A DNA stretch of 64,000 bases from Adineta vaga (taxonomy: Eukaryota > Rotifera), in assembly GCA_021613535.1 (NCBI GenBank), contig CP075495.1, forward strand, positions 10,106,001 to 10,170,000, read 5' to 3'. The first letter of the stretch is position 1. Every line of letters begins with the position of its first letter. Shown piece after piece: positions 1 through 12,092 of this stretch. The notes under the pieces were generated by a model. The model worked only from the letters and a program-made list of their open reading frames with translations, was not told the DNA's origin and ran no database searches. The position numbers and the translations under genes are program-made.

Positions 1-1183
1 TGACCTGTTACACCCATCCATCGAATAAGACATATAATATCATCCATTTGATAGGCAGGATGTACGAAATTTCCTGCCTTAGCCAATGATAATGAAAAAG
101 AAAAAATGCTCATTGTATTAATAGAAAATGGTATTAATGCACCTAACATTAATGTACTTCGAAGTATACCAGTAATGCGCGTGAAAAATGATAGACCATC
201 TAAATTCCAATTGTAAAATAATGGTGGTTGATAAATAGTTGTTAATGCTGGAAAATTTGCTTTTATATATTGATAAGTTAATGCAGCAATGTATTGTCGA
301 TGAAATTGTGAATCAGCATCACATGTTGTTATGAGAATATGATCTCCATTGGTTTCATTTAATTTTAATTGTTCAACTGCTGTACGTAATGCATAATTAG
401 CATTCGAACATTTACCTGGAATTTCATTGACAAGTCCATATGGATGTATAGTAAAAATAAGTTTTCGAAAACCTGTTTGTGCATAATAAGTTTCTAATGT
501 TTGACATTTTAAATGAACATCTGGTGTACGTTCTTCAAATGAGATAACCATCGTTATCCGACTAACTTCTGTTTGTGCGGCAAGAGTATCCACACTTCGT
601 TTGATTAATTCTAATGGTTCTTTGTAACAACTAATAACAACCAAATGCTGAATCTTATTGCTTTCTTCAGTTGTTAACAAAGCAGAATAATCATCATATC
701 GATGACTAAAAAATAGAAATGCGACTAAAGACAAAACAAAAGGAGATAGCTATTAACTAACCGATATAGTATAAACGCATTACGTCCTGCAAGCAGACTG
801 ATGATAAGCCAAATGATTACAAATATACATTGAATAGAAGGTAAAATATATATAGCTAGTTCATTGGAAACAAACGGAAGCCAAAGTGGTAATGGACAGA
901 TGATCCAAACAAGTAAATTGAAAAGTAAATTCCAACGAAATCGTTGTTGTCCACTTTTGATATCATGATGATTGATTGGAATTGTTGATTCTGGTATCGA
1001 TATACTAATATTGTTATCTGATATTTTTGGTGTTGATACTGGTAACACTTCTTCTGGTATTGTATAATGATCATTAGATGAAATAGCTCGTCGATATGCT
1101 GGCTTATAGTCAATTTTTTCTGGTTGGAATCCTGTATTTTGATAACTAGAAGTTGCTTTGAGAATTTTTTGATGAAACGACAT
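1..1183 (-). CDS. Family 2 glycosyltransferase, membrane-anchored, 3' end cut off by the window edge
   Basis: Exon 1 is 1183..762 and exon 2 runs from 705 to beyond base 1, with a 56-bp GT..AG intron (706..761). The first ~80 residues are polar, followed by two membrane segments (WNLLFNLLVWIICPLPLWL and IYILPSIQCIFVIIWLIISLL). Exon 2 is a GT-A catalytic domain: HLVVISCYKEP opens it, ITTCDADSQF carries the metal-binding DxD, and HPAYQMDDI near the window edge resembles the acceptor-side acidic motif of processive GT2 enzymes (cellulose/chitin/hyaluronan synthase relatives). It probably transfers a sugar from a nucleotide-sugar at a membrane; donor and product cannot be read from the sequence. 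The C-terminal membrane helices lie outside the window. The start is the first Met of the open frame, with an AT-rich leader upstream. Family call is firm, substrate unknown. Confidence 0.8.
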
Positions 1184-3255
1184 GATTTTAGAAATTGATT
1201 TTTAATTAAGTTATAATTTGCTGAATATATATATATATATACATATGCTGCTTTCATAGTCACGAAATGTACTTTTCTTCCATTCTGTCACGATTAAGGA
1301 GTATAGCTAACATGATGACTCATATGTTTTACTAATATAAATAGAGTATACTTATACAAGACTTTCAACCCGCGCAAAGCTATTGATTCATCGTATGATG
1401 TACTTTTAACACCAGTGCATGATCTTAAATAAGCTTTTTTTAAGTCGTGACTCATATTCTATATTATTTAAAGAAAACCACATTATGCTTTTAATAGACT
1501 CGTAAATACCACGCTATGAGTAAAACTTCTCAGCTGATTATAGTACGATAAAAAGTATTAGAATGAAAATATTTTGAAAAAAAATTAAATAACATTCGTT
1601 GTCTCTATCTATTCATTGGCGTTGACAACTATTGTCGACAAACAAGTCTAGTGACAACTCAACGGAAGATCCACCCGGTTGTCAATTGTGTTTTTTCCGG
1701 TTTCATATGTGTATACATCAATGTATGTTAGTGCAATACGATTAGCATCCATTCGTTGTTATTCCTAGGTCGTTTGTTTCTTAACATCTTTTCTCGCTTT
1801 GCCATCTCAACTCAAAAGAATCGAATGCATACAGTGCGTGAAGATCGTACATGGTGAGCGCAAGCTAGCAAACGTGCATGCACGCGCGTCTAATTGCCAG
1901 GAGATCGCTTTTCATCCGGCAACACACATGCAACGCTCGACGACGTCTAACTTAACACAGAACAGAAAAGAAAGAACAGCATGAGAACGATCATTTTCGC
2001 TTCTCGTCATCTTTCAGTGATCCGGGATGGTTAGAAAAGAAGGAAAGAAGACAGACGATAGCAGCAACGACGACGACGACATCAATGATGACTTGTATAT
2101 TCTATGTGTATGTGCGTGTGAATGTAAGTTTTGCTTCTCTAGTATTAGTAGTAACACAACGACTGGCACCTTCTGGCCTTTGCGTGCTATAATATTCTTA
2201 GAGAAAAGCAACTAAAAGAAGGGAATCACTTTTTTTCTCAAATATTAATGATGTTTGTATCCAAGAGACATGCACAGACAGATGGTTTGACTTTTATCGT
2301 TGTTATTCATAATACTGTTGTTGTTTCTGATCGTTTTCAATGTTTCCTCTTTCGTCATCATCATCATCATCATCATCGTCATTATTATTATTATCCTAAT
2401 GCCCATATTAGCCATCGTGTCATCATCGATATTGATATATTATTTAGTTTAAACAAAATAATTTGAGTCAGAATAGAAAGTAAACTGTACTTCTAAGCAA
2501 TAAATCAACAAATATTTTTTCTCAAATGAGAAAAAACAACATTCTTACATACTAAGATTGAGAACAAATACGCATATGATCTTATTTCTTTATTTTTTAC
2601 ATTAGTATGACTGCGTTGTATGACATTGCGATTACTTGTTACAACAAGCAACGAGAGAAAAAAATAGTTCTAAGTGAAATTAGTGCTGGAGACCTTGAAA
2701 CATTTGTGCTTAGGTATATGTTCCAAGTGCAAGGTAGATCAAACACATTGAAAAGGTGGAAAGAAAAAGACACATAAAGAGAGAGAGAAAAAGAAGAGAG
2801 AGAGAGGGAGAAAGAATAAAAGAGAGAAAAGAGGAAAAAACGGAGAACATTAATAATGTCGTCTACCTCGCATTTTTTCCTCTACTGTTGTTTTTCATCG
2901 ATCATATTAGTTCACTATGTTTTCATTCTGCTTGCTTGAAAGATTTTACTAACAACATAGTTATTTTATAGTTACCATCAATAATATAAATCGAGTTTGA
3001 CTTTCCTCACTCGAACTAATGAAATGAAAGTATCTTCTTTCTTCCTTTCTTTCTTTCTCGTTTGCTTGCAACGTTTTTTTTTGCGTGTTTTTCATTCTTT
3101 CTTGATTGTTTTACTTTCAGATTTGCTAGCGTATGAATATTGCAGGCACACCCTTTACTAGATGCGTCTTGTGATAGATGATGAATATAAGTGGCAGCAG
3201 TGGCAACTACACCGAACATTACTAGAAATAGCAATGCCGAACACCGCTGCCAACA
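1184..3255. other. Divergent intergenic region between the GT2 gene and the next + gene
   Basis: No supported coding region. It holds an (AT)n run near 1225-1241, a patch near 1790-2000 richer in G+C and CpG than the surroundings, a CAT-repeat near 2357-2380 and a GA-rich low-complexity run near 2765-2835. Both flanking genes point away from it, so their promoters probably lie here. A pyrimidine-rich tract ending in AG at about 3120 could be the acceptor of an untranslated 5' exon for the + gene. Confidence 0.5.
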
Positions 3256-5289
3256 ATGCTTCCTCGGAATCATGTCATCAATTTATTAACTGTAAGACCG
3301 CAAAATATTATTTCAACATCATCTGTTTATCATCGAATAAACAATAATAAACAACAACAACATATATCATTACAGACAAAAAATCGAACGAAAACTAAGA
3401 CAATTGCGACTACGTCGCTCATCTCGGTGAACATTACAAACATAACTGCTTCTTTTTCTCCTTCCACTTCATCGACTCCACAACAACAAATTTCATTCGA
3501 GGAGCACTATTCGGTTAAGACAGGAATCAAGACAGCAGCTATTCTTGGTGGTATGTAATTTATATCGTAGAAAAAGAAGAAGAAGAAGAAGAAAAAAATG
3601 AAGAAAGAAAGGAAAGAGCGAAAGAGAAAAAAAATGACACTCATTTTATCATTATTATTTCTACTATATGATTGCACGGATTCATCGATGTATGAATGAT
3701 TTTCTTGCACGACAATATGAGACTTAACCTTTTAAGATGAAAAGAATGCAGAAAAAAAAGCAAGAAATAAAACTATCTTGTAACAAAATCCTTTCGGTTA
3801 TAATTCGACTAGAATTATTATCAATGTCGACCGGAAACGATATAAAACATCCTTTCATCAATAAACAAATATTCTGTTTTAATACAAAATCTTCTCGATT
3901 TTGTCCTACATTCATAAAGAACAAAATACAACTTTTTCGATGTACACGCAAAAAACTCATATTCTGTCATTCTCATTAGAAGAAATATAATTCATCATGA
4001 ATAATGGGAAATAGCTATTATACGTTTCAAAAGAAAGAAAAAAACCAAGAACAGAAACCTTAAGCTGACAGGTTTTGGTAATTTATTTTTTATTAGAGAA
4101 AACAAAATTGTATATCTGTTTATATCGAAGTTACGGATAAGTTGATCTAAATAGATAGATCTTTATTTCGTGATAAGTGCCACTTAAGTTGAAGAGAAAA
4201 AGAATATTCCTAAAGCGATAATATGGGTAATATATATATATATAATGTCAAAGGAGACAATCGCCTGAGATTTGTAACAAAAGAAGATGAACTATGGCAA
4301 CAAATAGAGAATAGTTAACGGAAAATTGTAAAGAAAAATGAAAGAAATTAATGATAAGAACAACGTATCAGATTTAAAGAGAAAAAAAACAAGAAAGAGA
4401 AGTAGGAGAGTATTGACGATTGACAACAAGGTGCGTTGAATAATGGCAGAAAAGCATTCAAGTCATGATTAATTACTCGAAATGAAGGAGTAACAAAAAA
4501 AAGGCAGTTTGGCTCATGGAAACTAAGACATTGATTAATATTTTGAAATACAAAGCTTGTTAATATTCTTCTTATATATCAATCAATGAATCAAATTTTC
4601 AGTTTCATATGACAACGTCTAATAGAATTCATTATTTTTTAGGTATGCTATTCCTTGTCGTCTTATATTTACTATGGAAAGCTCGTTCACGTTTATGTCG
4701 TTCTTCACCAACTGGTATTCGTAATCCACGTTTATCAGCAGCTAAATTTGATCTCGATTATTGGCTTAAGCAAGTTGATTTACTTGAAGCTAAAGAAGCT
4801 GAACGTAATCGTGGTGATCAGTCCTTATATCTTGAACTACCTAATGTTGATCCACGAGATAATCGTGAAGCAACAGCATCATGGATTGTTGATGCTTATC
4901 GTCAATGGCGTTTAATTCAATATCGACAACGACAACCAGTTCTTCGATCAAATTCAACGGAAAAAACAGAAACAAATCCTATACCATATCGAAGACGACG
5001 ATATCTTTTTCGACGTTTCTTTCGACGACTTTTATCATCATCTCGTCAAGATCCATTGTATTTAAATGAACATTCACAAGCTTTAATTATTGGAATGAGA
5101 CCGAGTATAGTAAGTAATAGTTTTATTCCACCACCATTGACATCCAATTTACAAATGCGACGAGCTTCATCATGGCCTCGTCTGAAATCCAATCGTCATC
5201 CAACAGGTGCCCCGATGAGTGCTCTCCAAACACATCTTGCTAGAAAACGTCTTCTCAAACGAACATCAAGAACTACATTTGATATATAG
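3256..5289 (+). CDS. Uncharacterised single-pass membrane protein (two exons, long intron)
   Basis: Not recognised as a known family. Exon 1 is 3256..3550 and exon 2 is 4643..5289. Joining them rebuilds one hydrophobic segment across the splice (AAILGGMLFLVVLYLLW), which strongly supports this model over a start at 4609. The N-terminal ~98 residues are Ser/Thr/Asn/Gln-rich with NIT sites suitable for N-glycosylation and no obvious signal peptide. The ~200-residue C-terminal part is Arg-rich, with basic clusters (YRRRRYLFRRFFRRLL), consistent with a cytosolic tail. The intron is about 1.09 kb, against the usual ~55 bp in this window. The start codon is uncertain: the frame is open back to a stop at 3229, and an upstream coding exon is possible. 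Confidence 0.6.
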
Positions 5290-6511
5290 GAAAAGAAAGA
5301 AAAACGAGTTTTTTTCTCAATGTTTCATTGTTTGTCATTTTGTTCTATTCTTTATTGTTGTTCATGAAAGAAAAATAAAGATAGCTACTATGGATTTTTT
5401 TATTCAAAGAACAAAACATACATATACAATGCAATACATTTTCAACAACATCAAATGACATTTTCTATTTAAATTTTGAATCTAATTGATAATGAGTAGT
5501 CAATTAGGCAAACTGTCCTGTTCAATTTCTAATGGATTTTGTTCTAATCAAGTCTTTTGGTTATTACTTATCGTGTTTAATGTAAAATGATCATGTAATA
5601 TTCATTAGTTTATATAAAACATACTTATATCTATTAGGATTGACTTTCGATGTTAAGAGTCGAGTGGTAGGTTATCAAAAACTATAAATGAAAATGTTTG
5701 TTTTGCTTCTAGAATTACTTAGACATTTATTCGTTTGCATCTTCTGAATTAGAAAGATTAGTTTTCTCAGTTAATTCACTAAAGGATAGAATTTGACGAA
5801 ATTAAATACAAATATCTTTTGCAGCTTTACACTATGACAAAGACAGATAATCAATATTCTTGATTGACATATGCTGTTTTCATAGTATCAATAGTTGTTT
5901 ATTATTCCATAGACAGTATCTATCTCATCTTTCAGCAATTTATTATGTCTTTGTTTTTGCCTATTTTCCTATATTATTGATGTCATATCTGTGTTTATCT
6001 TTGTTGAAAGATATATCTACATCGTTGATTATATATAATTGTATTTACTTTCCTATCAAAGATCATATTTTCTCATGATTCAATTAATTGCAAAGTACTG
6101 CTATAGTACCGATTAAATAAAAATATTCCTGACCTCAAAACATAGAACTACTATCCTTTCTCGTTCTCCTGGGTCATATGTTTCGATATGAACAATTCGA
6201 TTATAACAATCCAGACAAAATTAGTATTACTCAAAGATTGTAAATTAGAATATCTTTGTCGTTATTTGTTATGACAAAGCAGTAATAAAATCAGAATCGA
6301 TTATAATCAAACAAAAATAACATAGAATTCTAATAAAAGAAAGCGTTTATATATGCTAATACAAAAACAAAGCAAATAACCTCCTCTCCGTAGTTTCCCT
6401 ACAAACCAAGTACTACAACTAACCAAAGCAAATCAACAATGACAATATGAATAGATTTTTTTTGAAAAAAAACAGGTTATTTCATGCGAAAAAATGAACA
6501 TTCATCAATCA
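5290..6511. other. Intergenic, AT-rich
   Basis: Lies between the end of the membrane-protein gene and the 3' end of the monooxygenase gene on the other strand (convergent genes). I see no coding region, RNA gene or repeat that I can support; short hydrophobic frames (e.g. 5860-6078) have no family signature. Confidence 0.5.
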
Positions 6512-8220
6512 TCAGTGAAAAATATAATTCTGAGAATCAAATTTTCTCATCAATAAAATATACACCCAAGTAAAATGAGGCCATATACTTGTGTTGTTTC
6601 CTTTCGCATCTTGATACCAAGAATGACATCCACCACTTTGCCAAACAGTATTCTTCAATTTCGATTGTAACTTTTGATTGTATTCATCATGTACATTTTG
6701 TTTCACGTCAATTGTTCGTTTGTTATTTTCACTCATGTACAGAAGGGTTTCGGCAATGTATTTTATCTGTGCTTCGATCATAACAACGACGGAGTTATGA
6801 CCAAGACCTGTGTTGGGGCCCAGAAGAAGAAATAGATTTGGAAAATTTGGTACAGTCACACCTCGATATGCCTGAAAAGAGATGTCGATATATTTCGATT
6901 GATTTTTGTGTATGATGTACTTACTTGCATTGTTTCTGACCATTGTTCAGCTAATGATCGACCTTTGATTCCATAGATTGGTAATGGAAAGGTTTGTACT
7001 TGAAATCCAGTTGACCAAATGATGATGTCGACTGGATATTCATCACCATCATGAGTAACAATGGAATTTGCTGTGACTTCTCGAATACGATTCGTAACAA
7101 CCTCGACATTAGATTGTTGTAGTGCTGGAAACCAGTCATTCGAAACCAATACTCGTTTGCAACCTAAATCGAATGTTGGTGTTAATTTCTTTCTTAATTC
7201 TTCATTTTTAATTTGTCTCGTTAAATGAAATTTCACGACTGTTTGATATAAGAATCGAATTGGTAAACGATAAGCGAAGGAAAGAGCAGTCGATTCGCGA
7301 ATCCAATAAATCAAACCTCGAATAAATTTTTGAATAAATGGAAATTGAACAAAGAGTCGTTTTTCGAAATCTGTCACTTTTCGATCAGCACGCGGAATAA
7401 CCCATGCTGGTGTACGTTGAAATACATACAACTGTTTCACACCAGATTTCTGAATCTCAGGTACAGTTTGAATAGCACTTGCACCAGTTCCTACGACAGC
7501 AACTCGTTTGTTTGCAAGCTTCAACTCTTTATTCCATTCGGCTGTATGACACATTTCACCTTCAAATTTGTCAATGCCAGATATATCTTTTGGATACGAT
7601 GCATTCGATAATGGTCCATAACCAGCTAGCACGAATTGTGCATATAATTTCGTTTCATTATCATTTGATTGAGTTGTGATTTCCCACAACTGTTTATCTT
7701 CTAACCATTTCAATTCAGTAACTGTTGTGTGAAATTTTACATGTCGACGAATATCATATTTGTCTGCACAATGTTCGAGATATTCACCTATTTCAGGTTG
7801 TCGACCAAAGAAATATGACCAATTTGGATTAGGTTCGAATGAGAATGAATAAAGATTGGATGGTACGTCACATGCACAACCTGGGTATTTGTTTGCATAC
7901 CATGTTCCACCAACATGTCCATGTCGTTCAATGATAAGAAAATTGTCAGTACCGAGTTCTTTCAATTTGATAGCCATGCCGAGACCAGAAAATCCTGAAC
8001 CAATGATAAGAGAGTAGTATTGATTTGGTTGTTGTTGTTGTTGTGTTGATGGGATGTTAAGTTTTGGATTGGTTCGTTCATTTCCTAAACCACATAAATC
8101 ATACAGGAACCAATATAGAAATTGACCGGTAAAACCAATAAAGACGGTAATACTCATTACCAAATAAGTGAGTAAAAGTGATAATAATATGCGAAGTTTA
8201 GTCCACGAATTTTGCTCCAT
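6512..8220 (-). CDS. Baeyer-Villiger/FMO-like flavin monooxygenase, intact copy
   Basis: Exon 1 8220..6925, exon 2 6871..6512, 53-bp intron, 551 aa. An N-terminal hydrophobic anchor (about residues 10-38) suggests insertion in the ER membrane. A poly-Gln linker precedes the FAD-binding Rossmann motif GSGFSGLG (74-81). GGTWYANKYPGCACD follows, matching the GGTWYxNxYPG signature of Baeyer-Villiger monooxygenases. The fingerprint FEGEMCHTAEW (FxGxxxHTxxW) lies near residue 220, and a second Rossmann motif (VVGTGASAIQT) for NADPH lies near 245. The family inserts one oxygen atom into ketones or oxidises soft nucleophiles using FAD and NADPH. Substrate is unknown; steroid- or cyclohexanone-type monooxygenases are the nearest architecture. 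A broken tandem copy lies just upstream at 8930-10647. Confidence 0.88.
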
Positions 8221-8929
8221 CTAAAACGAAGAATCTCTTTAATGTATATTGTGACTACTTGTGATGTCGACAATAAATGAAATGCGAAAAGTGTGTGTAA
8301 AGAGTGATATTTATATACACGTGTTGGTGTGACTCAATGTACGTTTTGTTCGAAAGTTCGCAAAGAAAGTGCTAGCAAGAGAAAAAATAAAACTACTATC
8401 GTACTTTTTCGTTCTTCTTCTGAAGCGGTAAGAGTACAAGGTTGACAACGTGTCACTCGTTCGAATATTATAACATATAAAAGATGTCGAATATGTATCT
8501 CTTCTTTTATACACTGCTTGGTCGAAAAATTAGTGTTCTAGAGAAGTTTGTAACTTTTTTAAAAACTATCCAATTACGATACATTCTGACGTCTCTTTCT
8601 ATGATCATACGCGTTAGATGATGAAAACAAAGATGGATATGTATTAACGATATCGATGACAAACATCGTCCACATCGTCTATATAAAATATGTCTGCATC
8701 TACGTGAGATGTTCATAGTCGTATCATGTGAGTTTTTCAACAAAATAAAGTTCTTCATCGTGATAAAACCACTTCAGCGATCATAATTCTTAACGCTTTA
8801 AACATTGTAAACTTGTTGATCAAACAATCAAAACAAATGAAAAAGAATATATTTTTAAGTTCTATTCGAAAACAAACAAAAACAGTACAACTTTTTCTCT
8901 ACAAAAAAAAATAAATATAACGCTGAGGA
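8221..8929. other. Intergenic between the two monooxygenase copies
   Basis: Holds the presumed promoter of the intact monooxygenase (transcribed leftward from 8220) and the 3' flank of the broken copy. I see no coding feature. The near-identity between the two copies stops just past their stop codons: it covers 8934 onward but not this spacer. Confidence 0.5.
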
Positions 8930-10647
8930 TCATTGAAAAATATAATTCTGAGAATCAAATTTTCTCATCAATAAAATATACACCCAAGTAAAATGAGGCC
9001 ATATAGTTGTGTTGTTTCCTTTCGCATCTTGATACCAAGAATGACATCCACCACTTTGCCAAACGGTATTCTTCAATTTCGATTGTAACTTTTGATTGTA
9101 TTCATCATGTACATTCTGTTTCACGTCAATTGTTCGTTTGTTATTTTCACTCATGTATAGAAGGGTTTCGGCAATGTATTGGATCTGTGCTTCGATCATA
9201 ACAACGACGGAGTTATGACCAAGACCTGTGTTGGGACCCAGAAGAAGAAATAGATTTGGAAAATTTGGTACAGTCACACCTCGATATGCCTGAAAAGAGA
9301 TGTCGATATATTTTGATTGATTTCTGTGTATGATGTACTTACCTGCATTGTTTCTGACCATTGTTCGGCTAATGATCGACCTTTGATTCCATAGATTGGT
9401 AATGGAAAGGTTTGTACTTGAAATCCAGTTGACCAAATGATGATGTCGACTGGATATTCATCACCATCATAAGTAACAATGGAATTTGCTGTGACTTCTC
9501 GAATACGATTCGTAACAACTTCGACATTAGATTGTTGTAGTGCTGGAAACCAGTCATTCGAAACCAATACTCGTTTGCAACCTAAATCGAATGTTGGTGT
9601 TAATTTCTTTCTTAATGCTTCATCTTCGACTTGACTTCTAAGATTGTATTTAATAAGTTGAGCATATAAGAATCGGATTGGTAAACGATATGCAAATGAT
9701 AATACAACTGATTCACGTGACCAATAGACAATAGCTCGAAGCAATTTTTGAATGATTGGAAACTTTCTGAAAATCTTTTTCTCCAATTTTGTTACCGAAC
9801 GATCTAAACGTGGAATAACTCATGCTGGTGTACGTTGAAATACATACAATTGTTTCACACCAGATTTCTGAATCTCAGGTACAGTTTGAATAGCACTTGC
9901 ACCAGTTCCTACGACAGCAACTCGTTTGTTTGCAAGCTTCAACTCTTTATTCCATTCGGCTGTATGACACATTTCACCTTCAAATTTGTCAATGCCAGAT
10001 ATATCTTTTGGATACGATGCATTCGATAATGGTCCATAACCAGCTAGCACGAATTGTGCATATAATTTCGTTTCATTATCATTTGATTGAGTTGTGATTT
10101 CCCACAACTGTTTATCTTCTAACCATTTCAATTCAGTAACTGTTGTGTGAAATTTCACATGTCGACGAATATCATATTTGTCTGCACAATGTTCGAGATA
10201 TTCACCTATTTCAGGTTGTCGACTAAAGAAGTATGACCAATTTGGATTAGGTTCGAATGAGAATGAATAAAGATTGGATGGTACGTCACATGCACAACCT
10301 GGGTATTTGTTTGCATACCATGTTCCACCAACATGTCCATGTCGTTCAATGATAAGAAAATTGTCAGTACCGAGTTCTTTCAATTTGATAGCCATGCCGA
10401 GACCAGAAAATCCTGAACCAATGATAAGAGAATAGTATTGATTTGGTTGTTGTTGTTGTTGCTGTTGTTGTGTTGATGGGATGTTAATTTTTGGTTTGGT
10501 TCGTTCATTTCCTAAACCACATAAATCATACAGGAACCAATAGAAGAAGTGACCAATCAATCATAAAATAACCGTAAAAGACACTATAACAGAAGTGCCA
10601 AACAAGGACATAAGTAAACGTGCGCTTGACTTGAAGCTCGTGTTCAT
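8930..10647 (-). pseudogene. Tandem copy of the Baeyer-Villiger/FMO-like monooxygenase with two in-frame stops
   Basis: Aligned with the intact copy at 6512-8220. The ATG would be at 10647, giving 28 residues before a TGA at 10563..10561, inside the N-terminal anchor. The frame then stays open to a second TGA at 9822..9820, exactly where the intact gene has TGG (Trp of QRTPAW). After that the frame is open to the splice at 9343, the 53-bp intron (9290..9342) is preserved, and exon 2 (9289..8930) ends at the same stop. The FAD and NADPH motifs and FEGEMCHTAEW are unchanged, so the damage looks recent or the rest has been refreshed by conversion. The Gln tract is three residues longer than in the intact copy. 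Two separate truncated products cannot be excluded, but pseudogene is the simplest call. Confidence 0.85.
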
Positions 10648-11004
10648 CTAGAAAATAATTAGACTAAAGGGAAATATATGTATGGTGTAACTGGTATTTA
10701 TTACTGGATGATTCGAACAAAGAAAAACGTAAATGGCGTGTACTGTTATTTTTATACGGCAAAAGGTAAAGTGAAGAATGCAAAATTTCTTTCTTTGATG
10801 TGTCTCTCTCTTCGTTGTTTTTTATGTTACATGAACATGTAGTCGTTTTCTCCCCACTGATAAAGATATGTATTTCATAGAACGTTCAGTGGAGAAATGC
10901 TTGGATGAAATTCAAATGAGTCATTTTGACTTATTCACGTACATACGAGAAAAAAAATGACAGAAGAACAAAACTAAAAGTATCTACTCTATTCAATCAA
11001 TAAT
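10648..11004. other. Intergenic, AT-rich
   Basis: Spacer between the broken monooxygenase copy and the 3' end of the CLYBL-type gene. No feature seen. Confidence 0.5.
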
Positions 11005-12092
11005 TTATCGAGTCATATTTAAAATATATCTTGCTCGTCGAAGTAATGGTTTATCAACCATTGTTTGACCACGAAATGTGAATGCTCCTTTTCCTTCTTC
11101 TTTTTCATGTTTTTCATATGCTTGAATTAATTCTTTTGCCCATATCACACTTGCTTCCGATGGAGAAAATGCTGTTTGAACAATGGGAACTTGTTGAGGA
11201 TGAATCACCTGTTTACCAGTGAAACCCCATGCTGCACCTTGTTCAGCTTGTTTCTTTAATCCATCTAAATCTTTAAAACTAATATAAACCATATCAATCG
11301 GTTGAGCATTTTCAAATAGACGACAAGTTGTGATTATTTTTTGTCTTGCATAAGTTAATTCTGATGCTTCAAGTGAATAACGACCGTTAATACCAACATC
11401 TGCTGAAAAATCATCCGAACCAAAAACAACGCCTTGTAGTGAAAATAAATTTGATGCAGTTGTCAGAATAGAACGAAGATCTAATAAACTTCGTGCACTT
11501 TCACAATATAAAACTAAGTTATATCGATGATTCGACTAAAATAACAAATGAATAGAAATAGAATCCTTTGATATTTACATAGTTAATATATGAACATAAT
11601 CGCACAATTATATACGTTCTTCGATGTCTTTCTTCAATGAAGCACAAAACGATAATGAAAATGTTAGTCAATAAAAATCCAGTTCTAGAAATCTATACGT
11701 ACACCTAAACGATCTGCAAGCCATTTCATATCATCCACAGAATCAACTTTAGGTACGAAGAGACAATCAATAGATGTTGATAAATCTTTTAAAAGTTTAA
11801 CATCATCGTTAATATGACTTGATGTAACAGCATTTATTCGTACACATATTTCTCGATTAATTTTCGATACGGATTCATTTAAATAACGAAAAATATTTTC
11901 ACGCGCTATTTGTTTTGCACTTTCAGCAACACCATCTTCTAAATCTAGTACCACACAATCTGTATTGGTAAATGTTGGAAGTTTAGCTATTTTTTTCCAA
12001 TCACTCGAAGGTATCGTTAATACAGCACGACGTGGTAAACTTCGACCATAATAAGCTCCTATTTGACGTATGACAGCAGCAGCAGCAGCCAT
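11005..12092 (-). CDS. CLYBL: Citramalyl-CoA lyase-type protein (CLYBL, citrate lyase beta-like)
   Basis: Exon 1 12092..11703 and exon 2 11535..11005, with a 167-bp intron; 306 aa. The HpcH/HpaI-CitE fold is recognisable along its length: PRRAVLTIPSSD near the N-terminus, VVLDLEDGVAESAK with the acidic metal/CoA-site residues, VRINAVTS, FVPKVDSVDDM, then GVVFGSDDFSADVG and the highly conserved GAAWGFTGKQVIHPQQV and KGAFTFRGQTMVDKPLL of animal CLYBL. In animals this is a mitochondrial enzyme that cleaves (S)-citramalyl-CoA to acetyl-CoA and pyruvate, linking itaconate clearance to B12 metabolism. The N-terminus (MAAAAAVIRQIGAYYGRSLPRR) is basic and Ala-rich, fitting a short mitochondrial presequence, though shorter than in vertebrates. 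Divergent from the SMYD4-like gene. Confidence 0.9.

Noticed and set aside
2248-2466. Frame with a poly-His stretch
   Set aside because: Produced by a CAT microsatellite; no other coding evidence.
3016-3273. Minus-strand frame with a hydrophobic N-terminus (85 aa) overlapping the start of the membrane-protein gene
   Set aside because: Antisense to the better-supported + gene; its C-terminal half is low-complexity Lys/Arg and it has no family signature.
9820-10563. Two TGA codons in the monooxygenase copy as recoding (selenocysteine or stop reassignment)
   Set aside because: TGA ends several intact genes here (the intact monooxygenase, CCDC74-like, Pmp3-type), no stem-loop element was evident and one TGA replaces a Trp codon by a single transition. 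Nonsense mutation is simpler.
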